From Nitrospirota bacterium (GTDB lineage Bacteria > Nitrospirota > Thermodesulfovibrionia > UBA6902), in assembly GCA_016213945.1 (NCBI GenBank), contig JACQZF010000025.1, forward strand, positions 1-38,682: DNA of 38,682 bases, written 5' to 3'. Shown piece by piece: positions 8,735-16,600 of the stretch (positions within the stretch are counted from its first letter, which is position 1; every line of letters starts with the position of its first letter). A model generated the notes under the pieces. That model worked only from the letters and a program-made list of their open reading frames with translations. It did no database searches and was not told where the DNA came from. The translations under genes were made by a program, and so were the position numbers.

Positions 8735-9016
8735 GTGAATGAAAAGAAAAGATGGAAAATTATAAGTTATTTACTGAATGATGTCAATAAAGTTTTTGAA
8801 AGTTTTTCAAATTTGATTATTAGCTATAGATATAACCAACACAACATGCTTGCATATGGTGATGAAACTATGATAAATTTAATCGCTCCGCAAAATATTA
8901 GACTCACGAGAGATAATTTGGATCTGCAAGCCGTTAGAGACAGAATTGACCATTTGAATACAGCATCAGAGGGATGGTTTTTAATCTTTACGGACAGGAG
9001 GGTGAAGGGCATGTGA
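8735..9016 (+). CDS. Possible small ORF or gene remnant, unrecognised
   Basis: The 358-base gap between the divergent lipoprotein genes holds an open frame of 93 codons from a GTG, or 56 codons from the ATG at 8846. The end of the product (IAPQNIRLTRDNLDLQAV and following residues) looks protein-like, but I recognise no family. No ribosome-binding site precedes either start, and the DNA is more AT-rich than its neighbours. It may be the 3' end of a gene truncated at the lipoprotein promoter region, or chance. Confidence 0.25.
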   Translation: MNEKKRWKIISYLLNDVNKVFESFSNLIISYRYNQHNMLAYGDETMINLIAPQNIRLTRDNLDLQAVRDRIDHLNTASEGWFLIFTDRRVKGM

Positions 9017-9076
9017 ATAAGAAGTAGCAAATATATTTTTTGAATGTTTTTTTCCATATAACACCGGAGGGATAAG

Positions 9077-10855
9077 ATGAGAATATTTCGCTTGCTTAAA
9101 ACATTATTTATTATATTGTCGTTGATTGCTTTTGCTATAAGTCTGCATGCATGCAAAAAGATAGATAACGACGACAATGGAACTGGAACCGGAGGCATAC
9201 TTGCCTCTGTAGAAGTAAAACCTGTAAACCCGGTTATGTCTCTTAAGGTCAAGGATGCTGATAACAATGATATTCCAAACACCCTGCAATTTACAGTAAC
9301 CGGTACTTATGAAGGAGGCTACACAGCTAATTTGACATCATCGGTAACCTGGAGCTCATCCAATGAAGCGGTTGCCACTATCGATGCTGCGGGCCTGGTG
9401 ACAGCTACGGGTATCGGGGACACAACTATCACTGGAACATATAACGGCAGTTCTTACACCACCAAGCTGACTGTAAAAGAATCTGTCGACATTGGCCTGG
9501 AATCTATCGAGGTAACGCCTGCTGCCCCAGCCATTTTCACAGGGAAAACCAAGCAATTTGCAGCAACAGGCACTTACGATGACGGCACTACCGGTGATAT
9601 CACAGCAGAAGTTAACTGGAGCTCCAGCGCACCGGCTGCTACTGTAGACGCTGCAGGTTTGGCTACTGGTGTGGCTGCCGGGACAACAACGATCTCTGCA
9701 ACAACACCGGGAGGCATATCAGGCAGCACAACACTGACTGTGACCGCGGTTGTGCTCGAATCCATTACCGTAACGCCTGATAATCAATCTCTTGCATTCG
9801 GAACCAAGACACTGCAATTTACGGCAACCGGAGCTTACAATGACGGCTCTAATCCGGATATAACATCTTTGGTGACCTGGAGCTCATCCAATGAAGCGGT
9901 TGCCACTATCAATGCAGCGGGATTGGCTACCTCTGCCGCTGCCGGCGCCGACGCCAGCACAATTATTAAGGCAGAATTGGGGGCCATTTCAGACACTGCT
10001 ACACTGAACGTAGTCAATTGTACTTCTGCCGGACTTACCACTATCACGGTAACTCATCCTGATACCACTATAGCCTCAGGGGCAACTCAGCAATTCGCAG
10101 CAGCCGGCGACGGAGCACTATCAACTCTGACAGCCTGTGTAGACTGGAGTTCAACAATTCCTTCTATAAGCACCGCTGGACTTGTAACCCCCGCCGGGAC
10201 CGGGACCTCAACAATCACAGCGGATTATCCTGCCACCGCCTTTTCCGGGAACTCATCGTTGACGATAAGGGTCAATGTCCCTAAAACAGGACTGACCGCA
10301 TCTCAGACCCCTGGCGACGATGGCGATTTGGAAAGAGGCGTTGCCTGGCCCGTTACGAGGTTTTTTGACAATGGCAACGGGACGATAACGGACAACCTCA
10401 CAGGGCTTATATGGCTGAAGAATGCCAATTGTTTTGGAGCGCAAAATTGGGCAAATGCACTTTCAGCAGCAAATACTCTTAACGCTGGTGAATGCGGCTT
10501 GACCGTCGGTGAAGGTTCTTTAGAAGGAAACTGGCGGCTGTCAAACATCAACGAGCTTGAGAGTCTTATCAATCTTTCTCAAGGTAATAATGTCACATGG
10601 TTAACAGCACAGGGCTTTACAAATGTCCAGGCATTTACAGTTAATGCGAACGGTACGCCGGAGGTTGGTAATGATACTGTTACGAGTTCAGGCATCTACT
10701 GGTCGTCTACTACCTATGCAGTTACAACAGCCAACGCATTGGTAGTAAACTTTTCGCCAGCAGCGGCCACTTACCCTGCTTACTCTCTGGGTGTTGATAA
10801 CAAACCTAAAACAGACGCTGAATATTTTGTCTGGCCCGTAAAAGGCGGAAAGTAA
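9077..10855 (+). CDS. Lipoprotein with four BIG2 Ig-like domains and C-terminal Lcl_C/DUF1566 domain
   Basis: A 592-residue surface lipoprotein. The signal peptide ends in a lipobox with the Cys in SLHACKK, then an Asp/Asn/Gly spacer. Four bacterial Ig-like (BIG2) repeats follow at about 40-135, 138-220, 222-312 and 316-395; three start SIEVTP-like or SVEVKP-like and carry WSSSNEAVATI-type strands. The last about 190 residues form an Lcl_C (DUF1566) domain with GLIWLKNANC, NWRLSNINELESLI, YWSSTTY and the closing YFVWPVKGG. Lcl_C shares the C-type-lectin-like fold found in carbohydrate- and collagen-binding proteins, so an adhesin role is plausible. GGAGGG precedes the ATG well. The next gene encodes a paralogous Lcl_C domain. 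Confidence 0.88.
   Translation: MRIFRLLKTLFIILSLIAFAISLHACKKIDNDDNGTGTGGILASVEVKPVNPVMSLKVKDADNNDIPNTLQFTVTGTYEGGYTANLTSSVTWSSSNEAVATIDAAGLVTATGIGDTTITGTYNGSSYTTKLTVKESVDIGLESIEVTPAAPAIFTGKTKQFAATGTYDDGTTGDITAEVNWSSSAPAATVDAAGLATGVAAGTTTISATTPGGISGSTTLTVTAVVLESITVTPDNQSLAFGTKTLQFTATGAYNDGSNPDITSLVTWSSSNEAVATINAAGLATSAAAGADASTIIKAELGAISDTATLNVVNCTSAGLTTITVTHPDTTIASGATQQFAAAGDGALSTLTACVDWSSTIPSISTAGLVTPAGTGTSTITADYPATAFSGNSSLTIRVNVPKTGLTASQTPGDDGDLERGVAWPVTRFFDNGNGTITDNLTGLIWLKNANCFGAQNWANALSAANTLNAGECGLTVGEGSLEGNWRLSNINELESLINLSQGNNVTWLTAQGFTNVQAFTVNANGTPEVGNDTVTSSGIYWSSTTYAVTTANALVVNFSPAAATYPAYSLGVDNKPKTDAEYFVWPVKGGK
10469..10540 (+). repeat. 72-nt near-identical block shared with the next gene (copy 1)
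   Basis: This segment of the BIG2/Lcl_C gene matches 11234-11305 at 71 of 72 bases; the one difference is A at 10529 against G at 11294 (Asn to Asp). The bases on either side diverge at once. Confidence 0.9.
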
Positions 10856-10894
10856 GTACATGCAAGCGCAACAGTGCAACAGGACGAAAGTAAA

Positions 10895-10925
10895 GCAGCA
10901 GCACAGCGATCAACTGTGCTGCTGC
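10895..10925. other. Perfect 12-bp-stem hairpin between the two Lcl_C genes
   Basis: GCAGCAGCACAG and CTGTGCTGCTGC pair perfectly around a 7-base loop. No T-run follows, so it is a weak terminator candidate; an mRNA-stabilising or partial-attenuation hairpin that sets the ratio of the two gene products fits better. Confidence 0.6.
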
Positions 10926-10951
10926 CCAAGAAGAAATAAGGAGAAAAAGAT

Positions 10952-11536
10952 ATGACAAAGAAAATTTTCATGATCATGGTTTTAATGCTTTTGGCAGCAA
11001 ACGCGGTATTTGCAGCAGATGCTGAGGTAGCAGAGACAGGGCAAACGCCGGCAGCCCCGATAGTGGCTCCGGCAGGTTCTGACGGCGACTTACAAAAAGG
11101 CGTGGCCTTGGCCAATCCGAGATTCACTGATCTCGGTGACGGGACAGTAAGGGACAATGTGACCGGACTGATATGGACAGCAGATGCCAATTGTGATGGC
11201 ACACAGAGAACCTGGGCAACTGCTGTTGCATTTGCAAATACTCTTAACGCTGGTGAATGCGGCTTGACCGTCGGTGAAGGTTCTTTAGAAGGAGACTGGC
11301 GGCTGCCCAACAGAAAAGAACTCCGCACCCTGATTGATTTCTCAAAATTTAATCCTGCGGTGACTACCGGTCATCCTTTTGGGGGTGTGCAGAACTCAGC
11401 TTACTGGACGTCCTCTTCCAGCGGCACAAGCAACTCATGGTCCGTTGACATGGGGACCGGCATCTCTTCCTTGAAAGCGGTTGCCACTACTTACTACGTC
11501 TGGCCTGTAAAAGGCAAATCAGTAAGCGAGCCGTAA
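10952..11536 (+). CDS. Exported Lcl_C/DUF1566-domain protein
   Basis: A 194-residue secreted protein: signal peptide at 1-21 (ending VFAADA), a short Ala/Pro-rich linker, then one Lcl_C (DUF1566) domain from about 45 to 190. Its landmarks are GLIWTADANC, WRLPNRKELRTLIDF, YWTSSSSGTSNSWSV and YYVWPVKG. It parallels the C-terminal domain of the preceding lipoprotein and includes the 72-nt near-identical block. There is no lipobox or membrane anchor, so it may be periplasmic or released. A Shine-Dalgarno AAGGAG lies upstream. A strong terminator closes the unit at 11597. Ligand unknown; carbohydrate or protein binding is inferred from the fold. Confidence 0.82.
   Translation: MTKKIFMIMVLMLLAANAVFAADAEVAETGQTPAAPIVAPAGSDGDLQKGVALANPRFTDLGDGTVRDNVTGLIWTADANCDGTQRTWATAVAFANTLNAGECGLTVGEGSLEGDWRLPNRKELRTLIDFSKFNPAVTTGHPFGGVQNSAYWTSSSSGTSNSWSVDMGTGISSLKAVATTYYVWPVKGKSVSEP
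11234..11305 (+). repeat. 72-nt near-identical block (copy 2)
   Basis: The second copy of the block at 10469-10540. It spans the LNAGECGLTVGEGSLEG region of the Lcl_C domain and ends exactly after the TGGCGGCTG codons. Confidence 0.9.
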
Positions 11537-11596
11537 ACTGAACAAAAGAGCAATAGAGCAGAAGCGCAAAAGTACAAAAGTATAAATAATAAACAA

Positions 11597-11630
11597 AGCA
11601 GGCGGTCTCAGGCCGCCTGCTCTTTTCTTT
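11597..11630 (+). terminator. Intrinsic terminator of the Lcl_C gene pair
   Basis: AGCAGGCGG pairs perfectly with CCGCCTGCT around a 7-base TCTCAGG loop, followed by CTTTTCTTT. It lies about 60 bases after the Lcl_C stop codon. Confidence 0.85.
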
Positions 11631-11669
11631 GATCGGGGACACGAATAGTTACATGCCGGATTAATTTAA

Positions 11670-13925
11670 TTACTCGATGATCTCTTTTATTCTCCCGGAA
11701 AAATTTACCGGGTCGAGCTCGGCGGCTTTTTGGGCTTCTTTAATTGCGCTGTCCCTGTCACCAAGCTTGAGATAAATCCCGGCGATACCGAAATGGCCCG
11801 GCGCTGACTCAGGGAATAATTCAATAAGCTTGTTATAAAACCGGAGCGCGTTATCATAATCCTTCGCCACTTCCGCAGCATTCGCAAAAGCCAGAAGCTC
11901 GTCATCCGTTAAAAAATATTTCTTGCCTGACGCGATAATGTCATACTTTGACACTCTCAACTTTCGGACCTTTTCCAACGCGTCATCGGCTGCGTCCTTT
12001 CTCGAAGTAAGGATTCCGGCCAGGGCCATTTTTACTTGCACAAACTCATTATGCGGGTCCATATCCACAGCCTTTTTAATGGCAAGGAACGCATTTTCGT
12101 AGTCCTTCTTGAGTATGTAATTATCTGCCAGGGCAAAATAATTCCACTGATTGTCAGGACTGATCTTCATGCACTCCCTGATGATGCCCTCCGCTTTCGA
12201 AATGAAAGACGGTTCATAGACCGCGATATCGTGATAAAAATCAACTACCATGACCCTGCGCTCAAGGTTATAAAAATCATCCGCGATCAGATTTTTTGTC
12301 TCTGCCGCAGTTGTCTCTACGAACTTCACTGCGCCCTCAATAGCAAAAGTCCTGTTTCTCAATATCTCACCTGAAATATTCAGCATCAGCAAACGGACTT
12401 CCGTATTGCCGAAAGTATTTAGAGAGAGCGCTTTCTTGAAATCATCCAATACAGTTAAAAAAGACCTGTATTTATTCTCCTTAAAGTCGAACATTATCCG
12501 GGTGGCAAGATATGATTCCCTTGCAGACTTGTAATGAATAAAATAAGCGGCGCCCGAAAAGAAACACAGCGCTATGAAGGCTGCTGCCAATGATTTTACC
12601 TGCAGTCTGTCCTGATCGCTTTTGCTGACAGGGGGCGGCAATTTTTCAGGACCCTCAAGATTATCAATGTAAGCCAGTAATGTAAAAAAAACCAAATACG
12701 AATTAAGCGTGTCGAATATAGGCAGGTTCTGCACAAAATAAACTGCAAGGGCAGTGGTTAGGGTGACAGCCTCGATTTTTGCAATGACATTCTTGAGATA
12801 CTGACGCCGGATTACAAAAAACGCCGCGCCGAAAAGCGAGAGATAGGAGAGCAGTCCCGCTATCCCCGCATTAACCAGCCAATCCATGATTATATTATGC
12901 GCCCGGTCCATCGACGTCTTTCCTCCGTAAGGAACAGGGCGCAGAGTGTACAAACTTGTGAAATTCTCCTGACCCCAGCCTAAAACGGGTTTCGCTTTAA
13001 ATCCCTCCCAGGCCACCTTCCAGGCGTCGGTCCTTGAAGAAATAGATGCGTCGATTGACGCAGTTGCAAACCGGGGCAAAGCGCTCTGAAATTCCAGTTC
13101 CGGCGGCAGCGAGGAAGGTTGTTTATAAGAAGTTAAAACAATTACCGGGAGGATAATGCAGGCGGCCAGGGCGGATAACGCTATCTTCCTGTAAAGCCTT
13201 TCCCCCGGTGTCCCGCACCTGCTGAAGATATAAAAAAGGCTGAAAAATATTATGCCCGATAAAACCGCGATAATCGCCCCCCGTGTTGCAGTGAAATAAA
13301 CTACGATTAAATTGATCACCGCTGATGTCAAATACGTATATTTCAACCAGGTTCTTCCCGCATGCAGGGACAAAATCAATCCGATAAAGGCCGTCAGCAG
13401 CATGTACGACGCGAGAAAAGCGGGATGACCTATTGTGCTGGATTCCCTGTAAACATTTCCCGCAACCAGTTTATTGAACAGGGCGTATAAACCGACGATT
13501 GCGCTTGCGGAAATAAAGATATTGAAAAAGATTGCCCAGTCCTTATTAGTCCTGAGAACGCTTCTTATGATCATGAAATAAAGCGCGAGGTGAAGGATTG
13601 TAATATATCCTTCCATGCGCTCAAAGCCCGACCATAAGCTTTTGTAAGGATTTACTCCTAAAATGTCCGCCAGCCCTGCTATGAAAGTAAAAATCAGGAT
13701 TGATGAAAATACCGGAGAGTAACGGGGACGATATTGTTTGTCCAATACTAAAAGCCCTGCCCAAAAGACCGCAGACAGCTCCACAATAATTCTGAATGCG
13801 TGATTTCTACCCTCAATATACGGGAACATTAATGACATTGATACATACAGAGGCAGGAGCGGGAGTAAAAAAATAAGCGCTTTTACCGTATGAATATAGA
13901 AAGCTTTTAATTTATCGATATGCAT
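11670..13925 (-). CDS. O-antigen ligase/polymerase-family membrane protein with C-terminal TPRs
   Basis: A 751-residue protein with about ten or more membrane helices in residues 1-470 and a soluble C-terminal half. The Wzy/WaaL hallmarks are TRGAIIAVLSG, a large periplasmic loop with GWGQENF, and AHNIIMDWLVNAGI. The C-terminal part holds TPR-like helical pairs (WNYFALADNYILKKDYENAF near 600, and FGIAGIYLKLGDRDSAIKEA near the end). The family joins or polymerises lipid-linked glycans at the periplasmic face; the glycan here is unknown and no glycosyltransferases are nearby, so an exopolysaccharide or protein O-glycosylation role is also possible. I chose the ATG at 13925; the frame stays open upstream into a REP-like repeat at 13984-14047, which I take as non-genic. 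Confidence 0.8.
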   Translation of the reverse strand: MHIDKLKAFYIHTVKALIFLLPLLPLYVSMSLMFPYIEGRNHAFRIIVELSAVFWAGLLVLDKQYRPRYSPVFSSILIFTFIAGLADILGVNPYKSLWSGFERMEGYITILHLALYFMIIRSVLRTNKDWAIFFNIFISASAIVGLYALFNKLVAGNVYRESSTIGHPAFLASYMLLTAFIGLILSLHAGRTWLKYTYLTSAVINLIVVYFTATRGAIIAVLSGIIFFSLFYIFSRCGTPGERLYRKIALSALAACIILPVIVLTSYKQPSSLPPELEFQSALPRFATASIDASISSRTDAWKVAWEGFKAKPVLGWGQENFTSLYTLRPVPYGGKTSMDRAHNIIMDWLVNAGIAGLLSYLSLFGAAFFVIRRQYLKNVIAKIEAVTLTTALAVYFVQNLPIFDTLNSYLVFFTLLAYIDNLEGPEKLPPPVSKSDQDRLQVKSLAAAFIALCFFSGAAYFIHYKSARESYLATRIMFDFKENKYRSFLTVLDDFKKALSLNTFGNTEVRLLMLNISGEILRNRTFAIEGAVKFVETTAAETKNLIADDFYNLERRVMVVDFYHDIAVYEPSFISKAEGIIRECMKISPDNQWNYFALADNYILKKDYENAFLAIKKAVDMDPHNEFVQVKMALAGILTSRKDAADDALEKVRKLRVSKYDIIASGKKYFLTDDELLAFANAAEVAKDYDNALRFYNKLIELFPESAPGHFGIAGIYLKLGDRDSAIKEAQKAAELDPVNFSGRIKEIIE

Positions 13926-13983
13926 CTTTTTAATCTGAAAAAAATCTCGAAAATATTTAATGACTATTACCCACCTAATAAGT

Positions 13984-14047
13984 GTCATTCCAGCTTGTCG
14001 GGAATCCTCCTGAAAGCAAGAAAAGATTCCGGACAAGCCGGAATGAC
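13984..14047. repeat. REP-like palindrome (family B, copy 3)
   Basis: GTCATTCCAGCTTGTCGGGAATC pairs with the inverse GATTCCGGACAAGCCGGAATGAC around a short spacer. It lies just upstream of the O-antigen ligase-like gene and creates a false in-frame ATG extension there. Confidence 0.8.
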
Positions 14048-14112
14048 AAAAAAAGAATCACTCAATTCAGATATTATAAATATTTAAGCAGATTAATTCT
14101 TAATGTATTATG

Positions 14113-14143
14113 AAAAAAATCCCCCTCCCTTACCAGGAGGGGG
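14113..14143 (-). terminator. Terminator of the flagellar operon, built from a family A repeat
   Basis: On the minus strand CCCCCTCC pairs perfectly with GGAGGGGG around a 7-base loop and is followed by ATTTTTTT. It lies about 30 bases after the MotE-like stop codon. The G/C-run palindrome and the trailing GGGGGG tract (14151-14156) are those of the dispersed family A repeat, so the mobile element appears to have become the terminator. Confidence 0.75.
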
Positions 14144-14173
14144 ATGCAGAGGGGGGTAGTGAGCCTTTAATTA

Positions 14174-14683
14174 CTACATCTTCAACTTTGCTATTTCTTT
14201 TGTTAAGAGCGTTGCCTTTTTGGAATCCATCATGCCTATGACAAGCCCGGCCTTTTTGCTCTCCATTTTGAGTAATATCTGGATCGCGGTTTCATTGTCG
14301 AGACCGACAAGCCTCTGTGCCGCGTCTTCAGGCGGCATAGCTTCATATGCCTTTGCCACGTGCCTCAATCTCTTGTTGCCTGTTTCTTCCGCCAATTGCA
14401 GGGATTTCTCTATCTGCTGCAGTATGTTGGAATATTTAGAGATCTCATCTTCAACTTCTTTCTTTAATATCTTAAGCCGTTCCGTCTCCTGTTTTATAAT
14501 CTCTTCCTTCTTTGCAAGCTCAAGCTTCTGCTTCTCTGCGTTGCCTGCCGCATCATCCTCAGCATATGCAGGAAACGATATAAACAACACTACCAAAAAA
14601 ACATGGAATATTAATTTTATCACCTGAAAATCTCCCCTGACCCCTCTTTTCAAAAGAGGGTTATCACCCCATAATTTTTTCAT
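14174..14683 (-). CDS. MotE-like flagellar protein (coiled coil plus MgtE_N/FliG-like domain)
   Basis: A 169-residue exported protein that ends the fli operon. A signal-type hydrophobic segment at about 21-42 ends in PAYAED. A charged coiled coil follows at about 48-105, then a helical MgtE_N/FliG-like domain at 108-169 (AYEAMPPEDAAQRLVGL, IQILLKMESKKAG), the layout of MotE-family proteins, which assist the flagellar motor. The start is odd: residues 4-20 (LWGDNPLLKRGVRGDFQ) are encoded by a family A palindromic repeat placed between the AGGAGG-served ATG and the signal sequence. A GTG at codon 21 could be the ancestral or an alternative start. The ATG overlaps the fliJ stop as ATGA. The function is inferred from family and position. 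Confidence 0.75.
   Translation of the reverse strand: MKKLWGDNPLLKRGVRGDFQVIKLIFHVFLVVLFISFPAYAEDDAAGNAEKQKLELAKKEEIIKQETERLKILKKEVEDEISKYSNILQQIEKSLQLAEETGNKRLRHVAKAYEAMPPEDAAQRLVGLDNETAIQILLKMESKKAGLVIGMMDSKKATLLTKEIAKLKM
14630..14672. repeat. Family A palindromic repeat inside the MotE-like gene
   Basis: CCCTCTTTT and AAAAGAGGG form perfect 9-base arms around one base at 14642-14660, flanked by CCCC/GGGG runs as in the other family A copies. Read in the gene frame it encodes NPLLKRGVRGDF. Confidence 0.8.
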
Positions 14684-15117
14684 CTTGACCTCCTTGAAAT
14701 CGCAAAAAAATCATTTTCTTTCTGTTCCAGATTTAATTTTTCCTTGTGCTCGCGCTTGATGATCTTTTCATGCAGTATCTCAACCACCTTTTTGTCCTTG
14801 TATGCGCTGACAAGCGTGTCCTTTAAACAGGTAAGCTCGTCCTGGCACTGCGCGTGGACTTTTTTCTGCTCATTTATTTTTCCGTTAATGCGTGAAAAAA
14901 AGTCATAACATGAAATCAGGTTGTTCGCGTCCAGAGAGCCTTCCTCCTGCTTCTCATTAAAGAACCTGAGCATGTCGGTAAAGTTGTTTTCAAGGGACTG
15001 TAGTTTGGTGTTCTCTTCATCTACCTTATCAGCCGCTTTCTTTACCTCCATCTCAACTTCTTTCTTCTTGCTGTCTTTTAATTTCAATATCTTTGAGACC
15101 GTCTTCTGTTTAGGCAT
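14680..15117 (-). CDS. fliJ: Flagellar FliJ
   Basis: A 145-residue, almost entirely charged, coiled-coil protein of FliJ size, directly after fliI. FliJ is the soluble stalk of the flagellar type III export ATPase: it sits in the FliI hexamer, contacts FlhA and escorts chaperones. The N-terminal basic helix (about 1-35, KISKILKLKDSKKKE-like) and the heptad pattern throughout agree. I chose the ATG at 15117, which overlaps the fliI stop by 8 bases with AGAAGG just upstream; a TTG seven codons earlier is less likely. Sequence conservation in FliJ is low, so the call relies on position, length and coiled-coil character. Confidence 0.82.
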   Translation of the reverse strand: MPKQKTVSKILKLKDSKKKEVEMEVKKAADKVDEENTKLQSLENNFTDMLRFFNEKQEEGSLDANNLISCYDFFSRINGKINEQKKVHAQCQDELTCLKDTLVSAYKDKKVVEILHEKIIKREHKEKLNLEQKENDFFAISRRSR

Positions 15118-16441
15118 TTTCCTTCTCCATTTGATCAAAGATAAAATATAATCCCTGTATGCTGTCGGCGAAATCTATCCGCTCATCCATGCCCTGTCTG
15201 AGATAATTTTTGAACCTCTCTATAAGCTTTATTGAATAATCAACCTTAAAATTTGAACCATGCTTATAAGCTCCGAGGTTTATCATGTCTTCAAACTTTT
15301 TATATACAGACAGCGCCTCGATGAACTTGCCTGCGTATTCCCTGTGCCTGTCATCTATAACATGAGGCATGACCCTGCTGATGGACTGTAAAACATCTAT
15401 GGAGGGATAGTGGTTTTCCATTGCGAGGTCTCTCGATAATACTATGTGCCCGTCGAGTATCGCCCGCGACATGTCCGCGACAGGCTCCAGCATATCGTCG
15501 CCCTCAACAAGGACTGTGTAAAGCCCCGTAATGCTGCCCGCGCCTTCTGAAGTGCCGACCCTTTCGAGCAGTTTCGGAAGAAGCGCAAATACCGAAGGGG
15601 TGTACCCTCTTGTTGTCGGGGGCTCTCCGACTGCAAGGCCGACTTCCCTCTGCGCCATAGCGACACGCGTCAGCGAATCCATCAGGAGCAGGACGTTTTT
15701 CCCGCAGTCCCTGAAATATTCCGCTATAGCCGTGGCTGTAAAAGCGCCCCTTACCTTTGCAAGCGGTGTCTGCTCTGACGTAGAGACAACCACAACGGAC
15801 TTTCTCAACCCCTCTTCCCCAAGGTTCTTGTCAATAAACTCCCGGACCTCGCGGCTCCTTTCACCAATCAGCGCTATCACATTTACCGCGGCCTCCGAAT
15901 ATTTAGCGATCATGCCAAGCAGGACGCTTTTCCCGACACCCGAGCCTGCCATGATCCCGACCCTTTGCCCCTTGCCGCAAGTGAGCAGGCCGTTGATTGT
16001 CCGGATGCCGATATCTATCGGCTCTTCAATCATCTGTCTCGTCAGCGGATGCGGGGATGTTTTATGAAGCAGATAATCCATCCCGTCTATGTGCCCGTTT
16101 CCGTCTATCGGTTTGCCTGCCGCGTCAAGCACCCTCCCTACAAGTTCATCACAAACCTTTACTGAAACATTCTGCCCAAGAGGCAATACCCGGCTGCCGT
16201 GTCTGATGCCGGATATCTCGCCGGTGGCCATGAGGATGACCTGTCCTTCTTTAAAACCGACTACCTCCGCTTCAACTGAAGGTGCACTGTCAGAATAAAT
16301 CCTGCACGATTCTCCTATGCTCACATCAAGCCCGGTTGCCTTGATGGTAAGCCCGGTTATCTCCACTATCCTTCCGTAGACCTTCAGCGGGTCAGAATTC
16401 TCAACAGACGATATGTATGGCGCAAGGTCGATGTTAATCAT
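15110..16441 (-). CDS. fliI: Flagellum-specific ATPase FliI
   Basis: The ATPase of the flagellar export apparatus, 443 residues, with the usual FliI layout. An N-terminal beta domain (to about 95) precedes a RecA-like core with Walker A GSGVGKS at 166-172, ALIGERSREVREF (catalytic Glu), VLLLMDSLTRVAMAQREVGLAVGEPP spanning Walker B and the FliI/SctN signature, then the C-terminal helical domain. It hexamerises at the membrane with FliH and FliJ. The 42-base gap from fliH is filled by a family C repeat and the ATG lacks a clear Shine-Dalgarno, unusual among otherwise overlapping neighbours; translation may rely on coupling or reinitiation. Confidence 0.97.
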   Translation of the reverse strand: MINIDLAPYISSVENSDPLKVYGRIVEITGLTIKATGLDVSIGESCRIYSDSAPSVEAEVVGFKEGQVILMATGEISGIRHGSRVLPLGQNVSVKVCDELVGRVLDAAGKPIDGNGHIDGMDYLLHKTSPHPLTRQMIEEPIDIGIRTINGLLTCGKGQRVGIMAGSGVGKSVLLGMIAKYSEAAVNVIALIGERSREVREFIDKNLGEEGLRKSVVVVSTSEQTPLAKVRGAFTATAIAEYFRDCGKNVLLLMDSLTRVAMAQREVGLAVGEPPTTRGYTPSVFALLPKLLERVGTSEGAGSITGLYTVLVEGDDMLEPVADMSRAILDGHIVLSRDLAMENHYPSIDVLQSISRVMPHVIDDRHREYAGKFIEALSVYKKFEDMINLGAYKHGSNFKVDYSIKLIERFKNYLRQGMDERIDFADSIQGLYFIFDQMEKENA

Positions 16442-16451
16442 AATTTAGAAA

Positions 16452-16600
16452 TATGCTTAAAGCTTATAGCTGAGAGCTTAAAGCTACGAGCTAAGAGTTG
16501 GCATTAGTTCATTCTCACTCTTTGCCCTCTGCCCTTGGCCCTGCCCTCTTTCCTCTGTATTCTGTCTTCTGACTTCTGACTTCTTCCCCGCTTTCATCTC
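16452..16600. repeat. Two low-complexity dispersed repeats at the fliH-fliI junction
   Basis: 16452-16497 is a family C AGCTTATAGCTGAGAGCTTAAAGCT-type tract. About 16512-16590 is an iterated purine-rich tract on the minus strand (GAAGTCAGAAGTCAGAAGACAG, here given only in outline, followed by AGAGG/GGGCAA units). Together they encode the last about 30 residues of FliH and the whole fliH-fliI gap. Confidence 0.7.

Noticed and set aside
10261-11536. Diversity-generating retroelement variable region in the Lcl_C domains
   Set aside because: The fold is a known DGR target, but there is no reverse transcriptase, no Avd-like gene and no template repeat with adenine-specific changes in the window; the shared block is nearly invariant and not at the C-terminal variable position.
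13926-14036. N-terminal extension of the O-antigen ligase-like protein
   Set aside because: The extension is encoded by a REP-like palindrome and lacks a ribosome-binding site; hydrophobic family-like sequence starts after the ATG at 13925.
15531-16067. Long open frame on the plus strand opposite fliI (also similar ones opposite fliF, fliG and cimA)
   Set aside because: Antisense shadow of a highly conserved gene; composition is Ser/Pro/Leu rich as expected for a reverse frame and there is no ribosome-binding site.
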